Shown here in pieces: positions 1 to 8,951 of a stretch of DNA of 50,621 nt (positions are counted from its first letter, which is position 1; each line of letters begins with the position of its first letter). A program made the position numbers and the translations under genes. This stretch comes from an uncultured Aquimarina sp. (GTDB lineage: Bacteria > Bacteroidota > Bacteroidia > Flavobacteriales > Flavobacteriaceae). The stretch lies in NCBI GenBank assembly GCA_947499005.1, contig CANMML010000027.1, positions 1 to 50,621 of the forward strand, read 5' to 3'. The notes beneath the pieces are model-generated. The model made no database searches, was not told the origin of the DNA, and saw nothing but the letters and a program-made list of their open reading frames with translations.

Positions 1-261
1 AAATGAACAACCTATAAGCCAAAATAATTTCGATTGAGAGTTCTTTATTTATGACTCGCAGTTTTTGGTTATTTATTGTTAGAACTCTCCACGCTATTTT
101 ATCCAGAAAAAGCAATAGCGCTAAAAGGAAATATCATGAAATACTTATATAATAAGAGAAGGAATTCGTAAATGCTAGACTGAAGGTATTTCTTCTAGGG
201 AGGAGATTCTGACCTGTGTCAAAATGACTCAGGATACCATAATCTCTAGTTAGCTTGTTGC
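1..261. other. Non-coding left end, no gene recognised
   Basis: No open reading frame of convincing length or family is visible here. A 9-bp inverted repeat (GAGAGTTCT at 36-44, AGAACTCTC at 81-89) is separated by 36 bases, which is too loose to call a terminator. The only short reading frames are about 10 codons long. The segment leads into the repeat clusters that fill the rest of the gap before queA. Confidence 0.5.
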
Positions 262-420
262 CCTTCGACTGCGCTCAGGACGACAAACCAACATGAAATA
301 TATGACTTCAACTGCGCTCAAGGCGACAAGCCAACATGAAAATGCATGACTTTGACTGCAGTCAGGGCAACAAACCAATATAAAATGTATGACTTCGATT
401 ATGCTCAGGGCAACAAACCA
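262..420. repeat. Cluster 1 of a decayed ~44-bp tandem repeat
   Basis: Four copies begin near 262, 306, 350 and 393. Each opens with a version of CTTCGACTGCGCTCAGG followed by CGACAAGCCAACATGAAA, and the period is 43-44 bp. The first copy is closest to the consensus and the others carry several substitutions each. A minus-strand reading frame of 73 codons crosses the array, but its sequence is simply the translated repeat. The core element recurs at 545, 589 and 4534 and inside trpF at 13928. Confidence 0.75.
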
Positions 421-543
421 AGGAAAGATATAGTGGATAAACCCACTTCGACCCCAAGGACACAACTTCAACCTTCAACTAAAACTATCAAATAACCGAA
501 ATGCGTGAGGGATAGGAGCGGCATCCTTTTATTGGCTTGTTAT

Positions 544-660
544 CCTTCGACTGCGCTCAGGGTGTCAAGCCAACACAAAAATGCACGACTTCGATTGCAT
601 TCAGGGCGACAAGCCAATAAAAGATATAGCGGATAGCCCGACCTCGACCCTAAGGAGAGG
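544..660. repeat. Cluster 2 of the same ~44-bp repeat
   Basis: Two copies begin near 545 and 589. The tail after the last copy (AAAGATATAG, then GGATA and a CTCGACCC-like stretch, about 620-652) matches the tail after cluster 1 (about 424-456). The whole cluster, not only the unit, therefore seems to have been duplicated and then shortened. Confidence 0.65.
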
Positions 661-671
661 ACACGCCATAA

Positions 672-705
672 AACAAAAAAAGCCCAACTCACAATTGAGT
701 CGGGC
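672..705 (-). terminator. Rho-independent terminator of queA
   Basis: Inverted repeat 682-705 has a 10-bp stem (GCCCAACTCA / TGAGTCGGGC) and a short loop. The single plus-strand mismatch becomes a G-U pair in minus-strand RNA. The A-rich flank 672-681 gives a U-tract in that direction. It lies just downstream of the queA stop codon. Confidence 0.8.
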
Positions 706-729
706 AATATCTTTATAGAGAAAGAAATA

Positions 730-1779
730 CTATATGATTAACATCGCATCTCCATAACTGTAAAACTTGTATTTCTCTTTTACCGCTTCTTCGTAAGCTT
801 TCTTCATTAAATCATGCCCCATAAAAGCAGACACCATCATCAATAATGTCGATTTAGGAGTATGGAAATTAGTAATCATACAATCTGCAATACTAAAATC
901 ATATGGAGGGAAAATAAATTTATTAGTCCACCCATTAAATTCGTTTAGTGTGTGATCGGAACTTACTGCACTTTCTAATGTTCTCATTACGGTAGTACCT
1001 ACAGCACAAACTCTTTTCTTCTTTACCAATGCATTATTAACAACATTGGTAGCTTTTGTTTCTATTTCCGCCTGTTCGCTATCCATTTTATGTTTGGACA
1101 GGTCTTCTACCTCAACTGGATTGAATGTTCCTAATCCAACATGTAATGTTACTTCGGCAAAATCTACTCCTTTAATCTCTAAACGCTTTAACAAATGCTT
1201 AGAGAAGTGTAACCCTGCTGTCGGTGCTGCTACAGCTCCTTCATTTTTAGCATAGATTGTTTGATAACGCTCGTGATCTTCTGGCTCTACTTCTCTTTTT
1301 ATATACTTTGGAAGTGGTGTTTCTCCTAAATCTTTTAATTTTTGACGGAATTCTTCATAAGAACCATCGTATAAGAAACGTAATGTACGCCCTCTAGATG
1401 TAGTATTATCAATTACCTCTGCTACTAATGAGTCGTCATCTCCAAAATACAACTTGTTACCAATACGTATTTTTCTAGCTGGATCTACCAACACATCCCA
1501 AAGACGTGTTTCTGAATTTAATTCTCTCAACAAAAACACCTCTATTCGAGCTCCTGTTTTTTCTTTATTTCCAAAAAGACGTGCAGGAAACACTTTAGTA
1601 TTATTTAATACCATTACATCTCCTTCATCGAAGTAATCTATAAGGTCTTTAAATAATTTATGCTCTATTGTACCTTCTTTACGATTAATAACCATTAGCC
1701 TGGCTTCATCGCGATTTTCTGACGGATACTCTGCTAATAATTCACTTGGTAATTCGAAATCGAAGTGTGATAGTTTCAT
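730..1779 (-). CDS. queA: S-adenosylmethionine:tRNA ribosyltransferase-isomerase QueA
   Basis: QueA transfers and isomerises the ribosyl part of S-adenosylmethionine onto 7-aminomethyl-7-deazaguanine in tRNA, making epoxyqueuosine at the wobble position of GUN anticodons. The 349-residue protein has the family length. It opens with the typical [18 protein letters not shown] and near the C-terminus carries [17 protein letters not shown], a hallmark of the family; the central GLHFSKHLL is also typical. It is the last gene of a minus-strand group with aroA upstream, 162 bp away, and ends just before a clear terminator. The ATG start is the only one that gives the full N-terminal motif. The assignment is secure. 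Confidence 0.95.
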   Translation of the reverse strand: MKLSHFDFELPSELLAEYPSENRDEARLMVINRKEGTIEHKLFKDLIDYFDEGDVMVLNNTKVFPARLFGNKEKTGARIEVFLLRELNSETRLWDVLVDPARKIRIGNKLYFGDDDSLVAEVIDNTTSRGRTLRFLYDGSYEEFRQKLKDLGETPLPKYIKREVEPEDHERYQTIYAKNEGAVAAPTAGLHFSKHLLKRLEIKGVDFAEVTLHVGLGTFNPVEVEDLSKHKMDSEQAEIETKATNVVNNALVKKKRVCAVGTTVMRTLESAVSSDHTLNEFNGWTNKFIFPPYDFSIADCMITNFHTPKSTLLMMVSAFMGHDLMKKAYEEAVKEKYKFYSYGDAMLII

Positions 1780-1941
1780 TCAGTCTATTTTTGAGTTGGC
1801 AAATATACAATCTGAGATAGGGGGTTGTCAAGGGATTTCTGCTTTTTTTAAATCACTATCATTTTAAGTATTAGATTACAGACTGCTTTGCAGACAAATA
1901 AAGAAATTACCTAAATAAAAACAGGCCTTTACCTCTAAATA

Positions 1942-3177
1942 CTATTGTTCTTTTACAATAAAACCTACTTTTTGCATGTCCTTCCAGAAATCGGGATAAG
2001 ATTTGCTTACTACTTCCGCTTCATTAATAATTAGATCTGTCCTTAACGCTAGTGGAGCAAATGCCATTGCCATACGATGATCTTGGTAAGTATCAATAGC
2101 AATGCCTGATTTTATATCAACAGAAGCCGCCAACTTTAAATCTGCATCTGTAATCTCTACATTACCTCCTAATTTTTCGATTTCTACCTTTAAAGCCTCT
2201 AAACGATCTGTCTCTTTTATTTTTAAAGTATGTAGTCCTATCATATGACATGATAGCCCTAATCCAAAACAAGTAACTGCTATGGTTTGTGCAATGTCTG
2301 GTGAGTTTGCTAAATCTAAAGCTCCACCAAATGCGTCAGTTCCTTTTTTTGGGTGACTTACTTTTTCTAATGTAATGGTATTATCACCATAAGTAGTTTC
2401 TACTCCTAAGTGTTTATAGATTTCTGCTAATGATGAATCTCCTTGGTAACTATTTTGCTTATAACTGCCTAATGTGATCTTCGCTGCTTTTGAAAGCGCC
2501 ACCAAACTATAGAAATACGACGCAGAACTCCAATCTGACTCTACAACTAATGTCTTTTCTTCAACACCTGCTAAAGGTTTTATAATAATTGTATTATTTT
2601 CAAAAGCTCCTTCTACTCCAACTTCACTTAATAACGATAAGGTCATTTTTATATATGGCACCGAAGTAACTTTCCCTTCTAATTTAATTACCAACCCATT
2701 TTCCAAGGTCGGAGCTACTAACATTAATGATGAAATATACTGACTACTTACATTAGCTTTTAATGTCACCTCTTTTTGTGTGATTTTTTTTCCTTCAATC
2801 ACTAATGGTGGCATTCCTTGATTTTTTTGATAACCAATTGAAGCTCCTAAATCATTTAAAGCTGTTACTAAAATTTCAATAGGACGTTGTTGCATACGCT
2901 CGCTACCTGTTAAAATGGTTTTTCTACCATCTCTCGTAGCGAAATAAGATGTTAAAAATCTCATTGCCGTTCCTGCATGATGAATATCTACTAATTCATC
3001 TGAACTTTTCAATGCTTTTTGCATTACTTCGGAATCATCGCTATTTGATAAATTTTCAATAGAAATTGATGGATACAATGCCTGAAGAATTAACAATCGG
3101 TTTGCTTCACTTTTTGAACCTGTAATTTGTAACTCTTGATTTGATATATCTTGTATTTGCTGTAAGTGTAATTTCAT
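1942..3177 (-). CDS. aroA: 3-phosphoshikimate 1-carboxyvinyltransferase (EPSP synthase)
   Basis: AroA joins shikimate 3-phosphate and phosphoenolpyruvate to give EPSP, the sixth step of the shikimate pathway that supplies chorismate to the trp operon further along this window. The 411-residue protein has the two-lobed EPSP synthase length. Visible motifs are SKSEANRLLIL near residue 21 (phosphoshikimate binding), HAGTAMRFLTSYFATRDG near residue 66, ETDRLEALKVEIEKLGG and DTYQDHRMAMAFAPLAL in the C-terminal half. The leader region upstream contains 7-bp-period repeats. Cytoplasmic enzyme; the family assignment is secure. Confidence 0.95.
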   Translation of the reverse strand: MKLHLQQIQDISNQELQITGSKSEANRLLILQALYPSISIENLSNSDDSEVMQKALKSSDELVDIHHAGTAMRFLTSYFATRDGRKTILTGSERMQQRPIEILVTALNDLGASIGYQKNQGMPPLVIEGKKITQKEVTLKANVSSQYISSLMLVAPTLENGLVIKLEGKVTSVPYIKMTLSLLSEVGVEGAFENNTIIIKPLAGVEEKTLVVESDWSSASYFYSLVALSKAAKITLGSYKQNSYQGDSSLAEIYKHLGVETTYGDNTITLEKVSHPKKGTDAFGGALDLANSPDIAQTIAVTCFGLGLSCHMIGLHTLKIKETDRLEALKVEIEKLGGNVEITDADLKLAASVDIKSGIAIDTYQDHRMAMAFAPLALRTDLIINEAEVVSKSYPDFWKDMQKVGFIVKEQ

Positions 3178-3184
3178 TATATGT

Positions 3185-3212
3185 AGTTGTCAGTTGTCTG
3201 TTATCAGTTGCT
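3185..3212. repeat. 7-bp-period repeat upstream of aroA
   Basis: Four degenerate heptamers follow each other: AGTTGTC twice, then TGTTATC and AGTTGCT. They lie in the gap upstream of the aroA start. This is the same kind of repeat as in the trp operon gaps, with a different unit sequence. Confidence 0.6.
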
Positions 3213-3275
3213 GGCTCTATATTATATACCTTTCTACTAAAACTTACAACTTTGTTTATTAACCAATTCTTAAGG

Positions 3276-3297
3276 CTTCGACTACGCCACCTTGACA
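3276..3297. repeat. Possible degenerate copy of the CTTCGACTGCGCTCAGG element
   Basis: CTTCGACTACGCCACCTTGACA at its first half matches the dispersed element and the second half has diverged, with the ending TTGACA resembling the CTGACA end of other copies. It lies in the gap between the small membrane protein gene and aroA. Confidence 0.35.
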
Positions 3298-3377
3298 ATT
3301 TTCACTTGCTAAACTTAAATTTCCGATTGCACTTGAGTCAAAAATTATAACTAGGATAGCATTATAATATTGTTTTT

Positions 3378-3641
3378 TTATTTGTTGTTTTCTAAAACTT
3401 TTCTTCGCTGAAAGAAGTACGAAACAAATAGTCCATAAATCAACCCTCCTATAATTCTAGATCGAAAAAATGGGAACCACATTCCGTTATCAATATATTT
3501 GGCACTAAATACTCCCCAATTAAATTTTGCTTCTCCTATAAAAACAACTAAACTAAATACTATCGCGAATAAAAACGCTAAACGTAATACTGAACGCCAA
3601 TAAGCTTCTGAACTCATTACGGTCTTGAACATTTTCCACAT
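3378..3641 (-). CDS. Small two-helix membrane protein of unknown function
   Basis: I do not recognise a named family. The 87-residue product has a hydrophobic helix at about residues 19-37 and a second at about 62-77, with charged residues between and a basic C-terminus (FFQRRK). It is likely an inner-membrane protein with both ends on the same side. It starts 2 bp after the stop codon of the MazG-like gene, so the two are very probably cotranscribed and translationally linked. This close pairing is the main reason to accept the gene. Confidence 0.7.
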   Translation of the reverse strand: MWKMFKTVMSSEAYWRSVLRLAFLFAIVFSLVVFIGEAKFNWGVFSAKYIDNGMWFPFFRSRIIGGLIYGLFVSYFFQRRKVLENNK

Positions 3642-3643
3642 AA

Positions 3644-3970
3644 CTATTTCAACTTTTCGTTATTATGATGTCTATCGTGATCTCTTTTTGTTTTGATATC
3701 TAATTTTCTATCAAAAGCATCCTGAAGATTAACACCTGTTTGATTTGCAAGGCACAAAACTACAAAAACCACGTCGGCTAATTCTTCTCCTAGGTCTTTA
3801 TTTTTATCACTCTCTTTTTCACTTTGTTCTCCATAACGACGAGCAATGATTCTTGCTACTTCCCCTACTTCTTCGGTTAACTGTGCCATATTGGTCAGTT
3901 CGTTAAAATAACGTACCCCATGATTTTTAATCCAATCATCAACGGCTAGCTGTGCATCTTTGATATTCAT
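3644..3970 (-). CDS. MazG-like nucleotide pyrophosphohydrolase
   Basis: The 108-residue protein has the single-domain MazG/dUTPase all-alpha fold signature. It carries TEEVGEVARIIARR at about residues 32-45 and GEELADVVFVVLCLAN at about 61-76, the two helices whose Glu and Asp residues bind Mg2+ in this superfamily. Members hydrolyse nucleoside triphosphates to monophosphate and pyrophosphate, often clearing abnormal nucleotides; the substrate here cannot be read from sequence. The C-terminus is His- and Lys-rich. It lies between dtd and a small membrane protein gene. The family is clear, the substrate is not. Confidence 0.88.
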   Translation of the reverse strand: MNIKDAQLAVDDWIKNHGVRYFNELTNMAQLTEEVGEVARIIARRYGEQSEKESDKNKDLGEELADVVFVVLCLANQTGVNLQDAFDRKLDIKTKRDHDRHHNNEKLK

Positions 3971-3974
3971 TCTG

Positions 3975-4047
3975 GTTTTCTGTTATCTGTTTTCGGTTAT
4001 CCGTTTTCTGTAACATTATAGAAATATAGCTACTGACAACTGACAAC
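3975..4047. repeat. 7-bp-period repeats between dtd and the MazG-like gene
   Basis: Heptamers GTTTTCT, GTTATCT, GTTTTCG, GTTATCC and GTTTTCT follow each other at 3975-4009, then two perfect ACTGACA units occur at 4032-4045. The two blocks are partly complementary (GTTnTC against GACAAC), as in the trp operon gaps. Confidence 0.65.
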
Positions 4048-4053
4048 TTTATA

Positions 4054-4506
4054 TTATTCTTTATTTTTTGAATCTATGACTATAGTCACTGGGCCATCAT
4101 TTACTAATGACACTTTCATATCTGCGCCAAAAATACCTGTTTGTATCTTTTTATTCAGTTTTAGCTGTAATTCCTTTACAAAACCTTCATACATCGGAAT
4201 CGCTTTTTCTGGCTTTGCTGATAAAATAAAACTTGGTCTATTACCCTTTTTAGTATTGGCATATAAGGTAAATTGACTAACAACAAGTGCTTCTCCATTT
4301 ATATCTTGAATACTGAGATTCATATTCGCTTTTTCATCTGGAAAAACACGAAGCTGTGCTACCTTTTTCACTAGCCAATCTAAATCTTCTTTAGTATCCT
4401 CTTCGTGGATTCCTAATAGAATTACAAAACCTTGCTGAATTTCTGAAATTAATTCCTCCTCAACTTTTACTGAGGCTTCTAATACTCGTTGGATTACTGC
4501 TTTCAT
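4054..4506 (-). CDS. dtd: D-aminoacyl-tRNA deacylase
   Basis: Dtd hydrolyses D-amino acids wrongly attached to tRNA and so protects translation. The 150-residue protein has the family length and start (MKAVIQRVLEASVKV). It holds both active-site motifs: SQFTLYANTKKGNRPSF at about residues 77-93 and NDGPVT near residue 136, the Gly-Pro motif. It sits 47 bp downstream of the region after rsgA and ahead of the MazG-like gene on the same strand. Cytoplasmic. The assignment is secure. Confidence 0.95.
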   Translation of the reverse strand: MKAVIQRVLEASVKVEEELISEIQQGFVILLGIHEEDTKEDLDWLVKKVAQLRVFPDEKANMNLSIQDINGEALVVSQFTLYANTKKGNRPSFILSAKPEKAIPMYEGFVKELQLKLNKKIQTGIFGADMKVSLVNDGPVTIVIDSKNKE

Positions 4507-4533
4507 TTACCTATACGTTCCTACAAAAACATA

Positions 4534-4555
4534 CTTCGACTGCGCTCAGTATGAT
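4534..4555. repeat. Dispersed element CTTCGACTGCGCTCAG, single copy
   Basis: A near-consensus copy of the element that makes up the arrays at 262-613 lies in the 66-bp gap between rsgA and dtd. Here it is alone rather than in tandem, which shows that the short core disperses independently of the 44-bp array. Confidence 0.7.
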
Positions 4556-4572
4556 TTCAAATTGAACGACAA

Positions 4573-5520
4573 TTATTGTTCGTAAGAGTTTTTTCGATAA
4601 TGTGTTTCATCACCTTCTAGCATTTGCAAATAACTATTATAGCGAGACCAAGCAATTTCACCTTCCTCTAACGCCTCTTTAACTGCGCACTTTGGCTCAT
4701 TTTTGTGCATACAATTGTTGAATTTACAATCCGATTGACGTTCAAAAAATTCGGGGAAGTATCCTCCTATTTCTTCTGGCTCCATATTTACAATACCAAA
4801 ACCTTTAATTCCTGGAGTATCAATAATCCCAATATCATCTGGAAGGTCATACATTTCTGCAAATGTTGTCGTATGCTGCCCTTGTTTATGCTGGTCGCTG
4901 ATTGATTTGGTTTTTAAATGTAGGCTCGGTTCAATTGTGTTTACTAAAGTTGATTTACCAACTCCACTATGCCCCGAGAACATACAAACCTTACCTTTCA
5001 TTAAATCATATACTTGATCGATATTCTTTTTCTCTTTTGCTGAAATCCCAATACAGGTATATCCTATCGCTCGATATAATTCTGCTAAGTATTTTACTTC
5101 TGCAAATTCATCGGGATTATACGTTTCAATTTTATTAAAAAGAAGTACTGTATCAATTCGATATGCTCGTGAAGTCACTAGAAATCGATCGATAAATGAT
5201 GTAGAGGTTGGCGGATTGTTTAGAGTAATCACTAAAAACACTACATCAATATTAGAAGCGATAATATGTGTTTGCTTGGAAAGGTTTACAGATTTTCGAA
5301 CGATAAAATTGTCTCGTTCTTCTATTTCCGAAATCACTCCTGTTTTTACACCATCTACCTCCTCAACTGAAAAACCAACCCTATCACCTACTGCGACGGG
5401 GTTGGTACTTTTAATTCCCTGTAAACGAAATTTACCTTTTATACGAGATTGATAGAAAATCCCATCTTCACCTTTAACACTATACCAACTTCCTGTTGAT
5501 TTGTACACGGTACCTTTCAT
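4573..5520 (-). CDS. rsgA: Ribosome small-subunit-dependent GTPase RsgA
   Basis: RsgA is a circularly permuted GTPase that checks late maturation of the 30S subunit. The 315-residue protein has an N-terminal OB fold (about residues 1-70). The GTPase motifs come in permuted order: the G4-like LLFNKIET near residue 128, the P-loop SGHSGVGKST near 185, and G3 DTPGIKGFG near 230. The C-terminal zinc-binding region is visible as CKFNNCMHKNEPKC near 275. G4 reads NKIE rather than NKxD, a mild variant. The gene follows gyrB on the same strand after a 72-bp gap filled with heptamer repeats. Confidence 0.95.
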   Translation of the reverse strand: MKGTVYKSTGSWYSVKGEDGIFYQSRIKGKFRLQGIKSTNPVAVGDRVGFSVEEVDGVKTGVISEIEERDNFIVRKSVNLSKQTHIIASNIDVVFLVITLNNPPTSTSFIDRFLVTSRAYRIDTVLLFNKIETYNPDEFAEVKYLAELYRAIGYTCIGISAKEKKNIDQVYDLMKGKVCMFSGHSGVGKSTLVNTIEPSLHLKTKSISDQHKQGQHTTTFAEMYDLPDDIGIIDTPGIKGFGIVNMEPEEIGGYFPEFFERQSDCKFNNCMHKNEPKCAVKEALEEGEIAWSRYNSYLQMLEGDETHYRKNSYEQ

Positions 5521-5529
5521 GACTTTATC

Positions 5530-5585
5530 GCTTTAAGCAATAGACTATAAGCCATAGGCAACTTAGAACTTAAAGCATTAAGCAC
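5530..5585. repeat. 7-bp-period repeats between gyrB and rsgA
   Basis: Eight degenerate heptamers run in register: GCTTTAA, GCAATAG, ACTATAA, GCCATAG and others through TAAGCAC. The unit varies but the 7-bp spacing of the GCnnTA-like pattern is kept. Confidence 0.55.
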
Positions 5586-5592
5586 ATAACTA

Positions 5593-7542
<1,950 letters not shown>

Positions 7543-7556
7543 TTAAGTACTTCATC

Positions 7557-7564
7557 CAAAGATA
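7557..7564 (-). promoter_or_regulatory. Candidate -7 promoter element of gyrB
   Basis: On the minus strand the sequence is TATCTTTG, matching the Bacteroidota -7 consensus TAnnTTTG. I see no good -33 TTG at the expected distance, so the call rests on this element and its position 27 bases before the gyrB ATG. Confidence 0.4.
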
Positions 7565-7728
7565 AAAAACCAAAATGGCGTTTTTTAGACTTCATATCAA
7601 AGTTATCAACAAAAGACTATTCAAAACCAAAAGTCTCTTAAATGAGCTAAAAACACCACAAGATAGATTTTATCTAATTTCTAAAAGGGGGTTGTTTTTT
7701 TATAAATTTCAAAAAAGCTCTTAGAGCA

Positions 7729-7764
7729 ACGAAAAACAGTTCGGTTACCCGAGCTATTTTTCGT
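7729..7764 (-). terminator. Strong hairpin terminator after the secreted-protein gene
   Basis: A 16-bp stem (one mismatch, one G-T pair) closes a TTAC loop. Five A-T pairs near the base of the stem put a U-run at its 3' side in minus-strand RNA. It lies 19 bp downstream of the stop codon of the minus-strand gene at 7783. Confidence 0.65.
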
Positions 7765-7782
7765 TATTCATTATTAAAAAAG

Positions 7783-8337
7783 TTATATCCTTTTAACAGT
7801 AACATCATCTATAAGAAAACTTCCATGCTCTCCTGCTACACCAAATTGTAACATTGCATTCTTATAGTCAAATAACTTTGTAGCATCAAAAGCTTCAAAC
7901 GTCTTTGTAATGCGATGCCATTCACTATCTCCAGAGAAATAAACTGTCTGAATAAAAAGTTCTGTTTTGTAGTCTCTGCCTGAATAGATTTTAAATGCAA
8001 TAGAGTGATTTTTTTCACTATTAGACTTTACCCAGAATTCCAATTCGTAGTCTTTTCCTTTTTTTAAAGGTTGTAGTCTTGTAGTCATGTGAGCATCAAA
8101 AGAGTCTCCATAATAATTGGCAGAGATTAATCGAATATTAGCAGATCGATTATCTCCATGTCCATCAGTAGAAGTTTTGAATTTCACTACGGGTCTTGCC
8201 CCATCTGCTACCCAAACTCCGTAATCCCAATATTCTAATTCTCTTTGAAAATCTGAATTAACGGGTGATACATCATTTTGGGCAATAGAAATTCCTGATA
8301 CCAATAGGCATCCTAACGTAATTAGTTGTTTTAACAT
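7783..8337 (-). CDS. Secreted protein with a carbohydrate-binding-like domain
   Basis: The 184-residue product has a signal peptide (MLKQLITLGCLLVSGISIAQ, cleavage expected after Q20). It is followed by one jelly-roll-type domain resembling CBM4/9 modules: it opens with NSDFQRELEYWDYGVW, has the central KKGKDYELEFWVKS strand and ends with GSFLIDDVTVKRI, the usual last strand of this fold. No catalytic domain and no T9SS sorting domain are present, so it is probably periplasmic or released. The ligand is unknown and binding is inferred from fold resemblance only. It stands alone between a rhodanese gene and a strong terminator. Confidence 0.75.
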   Translation of the reverse strand: MLKQLITLGCLLVSGISIAQNDVSPVNSDFQRELEYWDYGVWVADGARPVVKFKTSTDGHGDNRSANIRLISANYYGDSFDAHMTTRLQPLKKGKDYELEFWVKSNSEKNHSIAFKIYSGRDYKTELFIQTVYFSGDSEWHRITKTFEAFDATKLFDYKNAMLQFGVAGEHGSFLIDDVTVKRI

Positions 8338-8414
8338 GTTTGTAGGTTATTTTTGAGCGTATTTATTTGATAAGACTGGGGTCTTATACTTTTATCCTAA
8401 TATATTTTTTGTGG

Positions 8415-8732
8415 TTAACCTTCTACAATATCTCCAGTCCAGTTCATGAATCCACCTTCTAAGTTATAAGTGGTACCGAAACCAAGTTGTTCCATAATAT
8501 CGCATGCTTGTCCACTTCTATTTCCTGAGCGACAATAGATATAGTAACTTTTAGTTTTATCTAGTTTTGAAATCTCTTCTAAGAAAGTTTGCCCTTCCAA
8601 GAAATCTATAGCAACCATATTGGCTATATATCCCTCTTCTATCTCTCCTGGAGTTCTAACATCAAGAATTACAGCATTATCATCTCCTTCTAACTGCTCT
8701 AACCATTCGTCTTGATCAATATCTTGTCTCAT
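8415..8732 (-). CDS. Single-domain rhodanese-like protein
   Basis: The 105-residue cytoplasmic protein is one rhodanese domain. The active-site loop CRSGNRSG lies near residues 67-74, with Cys67 as the persulfide-forming residue. The N-terminal VILDVRTPGEIEEGYI and the C-terminal LEGGFMNW are typical of the fold. Such proteins carry sulfane sulfur to an acceptor that cannot be told from sequence. There is no signal peptide. The gene is divergent from the trp operon. Confidence 0.9.
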   Translation of the reverse strand: MRQDIDQDEWLEQLEGDDNAVILDVRTPGEIEEGYIANMVAIDFLEGQTFLEEISKLDKTKSYYIYCRSGNRSGQACDIMEQLGFGTTYNLEGGFMNWTGDIVEG

Positions 8733-8778
8733 TGTTATATAATTTTTGAAATAATTTTCTCGAAAGTAAAAAAATATC

Positions 8779-8786
8779 TAAATTTG
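8779..8786 (+). promoter_or_regulatory. Candidate -7 promoter element of the trp operon
   Basis: TAAATTTG matches the Bacteroidota -7 consensus TAnnTTTG. It ends 4 bases before the ATG of the leader peptide at 8791, so transcription would start at or very near that ATG and the leader message would be nearly leaderless. No clear -33 element is visible. Confidence 0.5.
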
Positions 8787-8790
8787 ACCT

Positions 8791-8838
8791 ATGTTTTTAT
8801 TAGGAAATAAAAGTTGGTGGAATACAATACGGAAGTAA
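8791..8838 (+). CDS. trpL: trp operon leader peptide with tandem Trp codons
   Basis: The 15-codon frame reads MFLLGNKSWWNTIRK and ends in TAA. Codons 9 and 10 are both TGG (8815-8820). Two adjacent Trp codons in a 15-codon frame, directly ahead of an intrinsic terminator and then trpE, is the classic arrangement of ribosome-mediated attenuation. Bases 8816-8820 over the Trp codons can pair with 8849-8853, and 8851-8858 can pair weakly with the left arm of the terminator at 8870-8875. A ribosome stalled at the Trp codons could therefore favour readthrough. The peptide itself probably has no other function. The antiterminator is weak and needs testing. Confidence 0.75.
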   Translation: MFLLGNKSWWNTIRK

Positions 8839-8869
8839 TCGTGTTGTGTCACCTCGTTTATAATATTTT

Positions 8870-8901
8870 AAAGGTTTGTCGCACACGGCAAACCTTTTTT
8901 T
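8870..8901 (+). terminator. trp attenuator (intrinsic terminator before trpE)
   Basis: A 12-bp stem (AAAGGTTTGTCG / CGGCAAACCTTT, one G-T pair) closes a 4-base loop and runs into seven T. It lies 31 bp after the leader peptide stop and 50 bp before the trpE ATG. It is oriented to stop plus-strand transcription, so it must be bypassed for the operon to be expressed. Confidence 0.85.
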
Positions 8902-8951
8902 AAATCCTATAAGCATCATAAATCAGTAGTTTCAAACACATATTTTGTGCC

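Noticed and set aside
250..471. 73-codon minus-strand reading frame
   Set aside because: It is the translation of the 44-bp repeat array (VALS..EVI units repeated), with no family resemblance and no start context; non-coding repeat.
262..613. Possible CRISPR array
   Set aside because: The units are adjacent and diverge throughout, there are no unique spacers of constant length and no cas gene in the window.
8370..8387. Terminator between the rhodanese and secreted-protein genes
   Set aside because: ATAAGAC/GTCTTAT forms only a 7-bp AT-rich stem without a U-tract on the minus strand; too weak to call.
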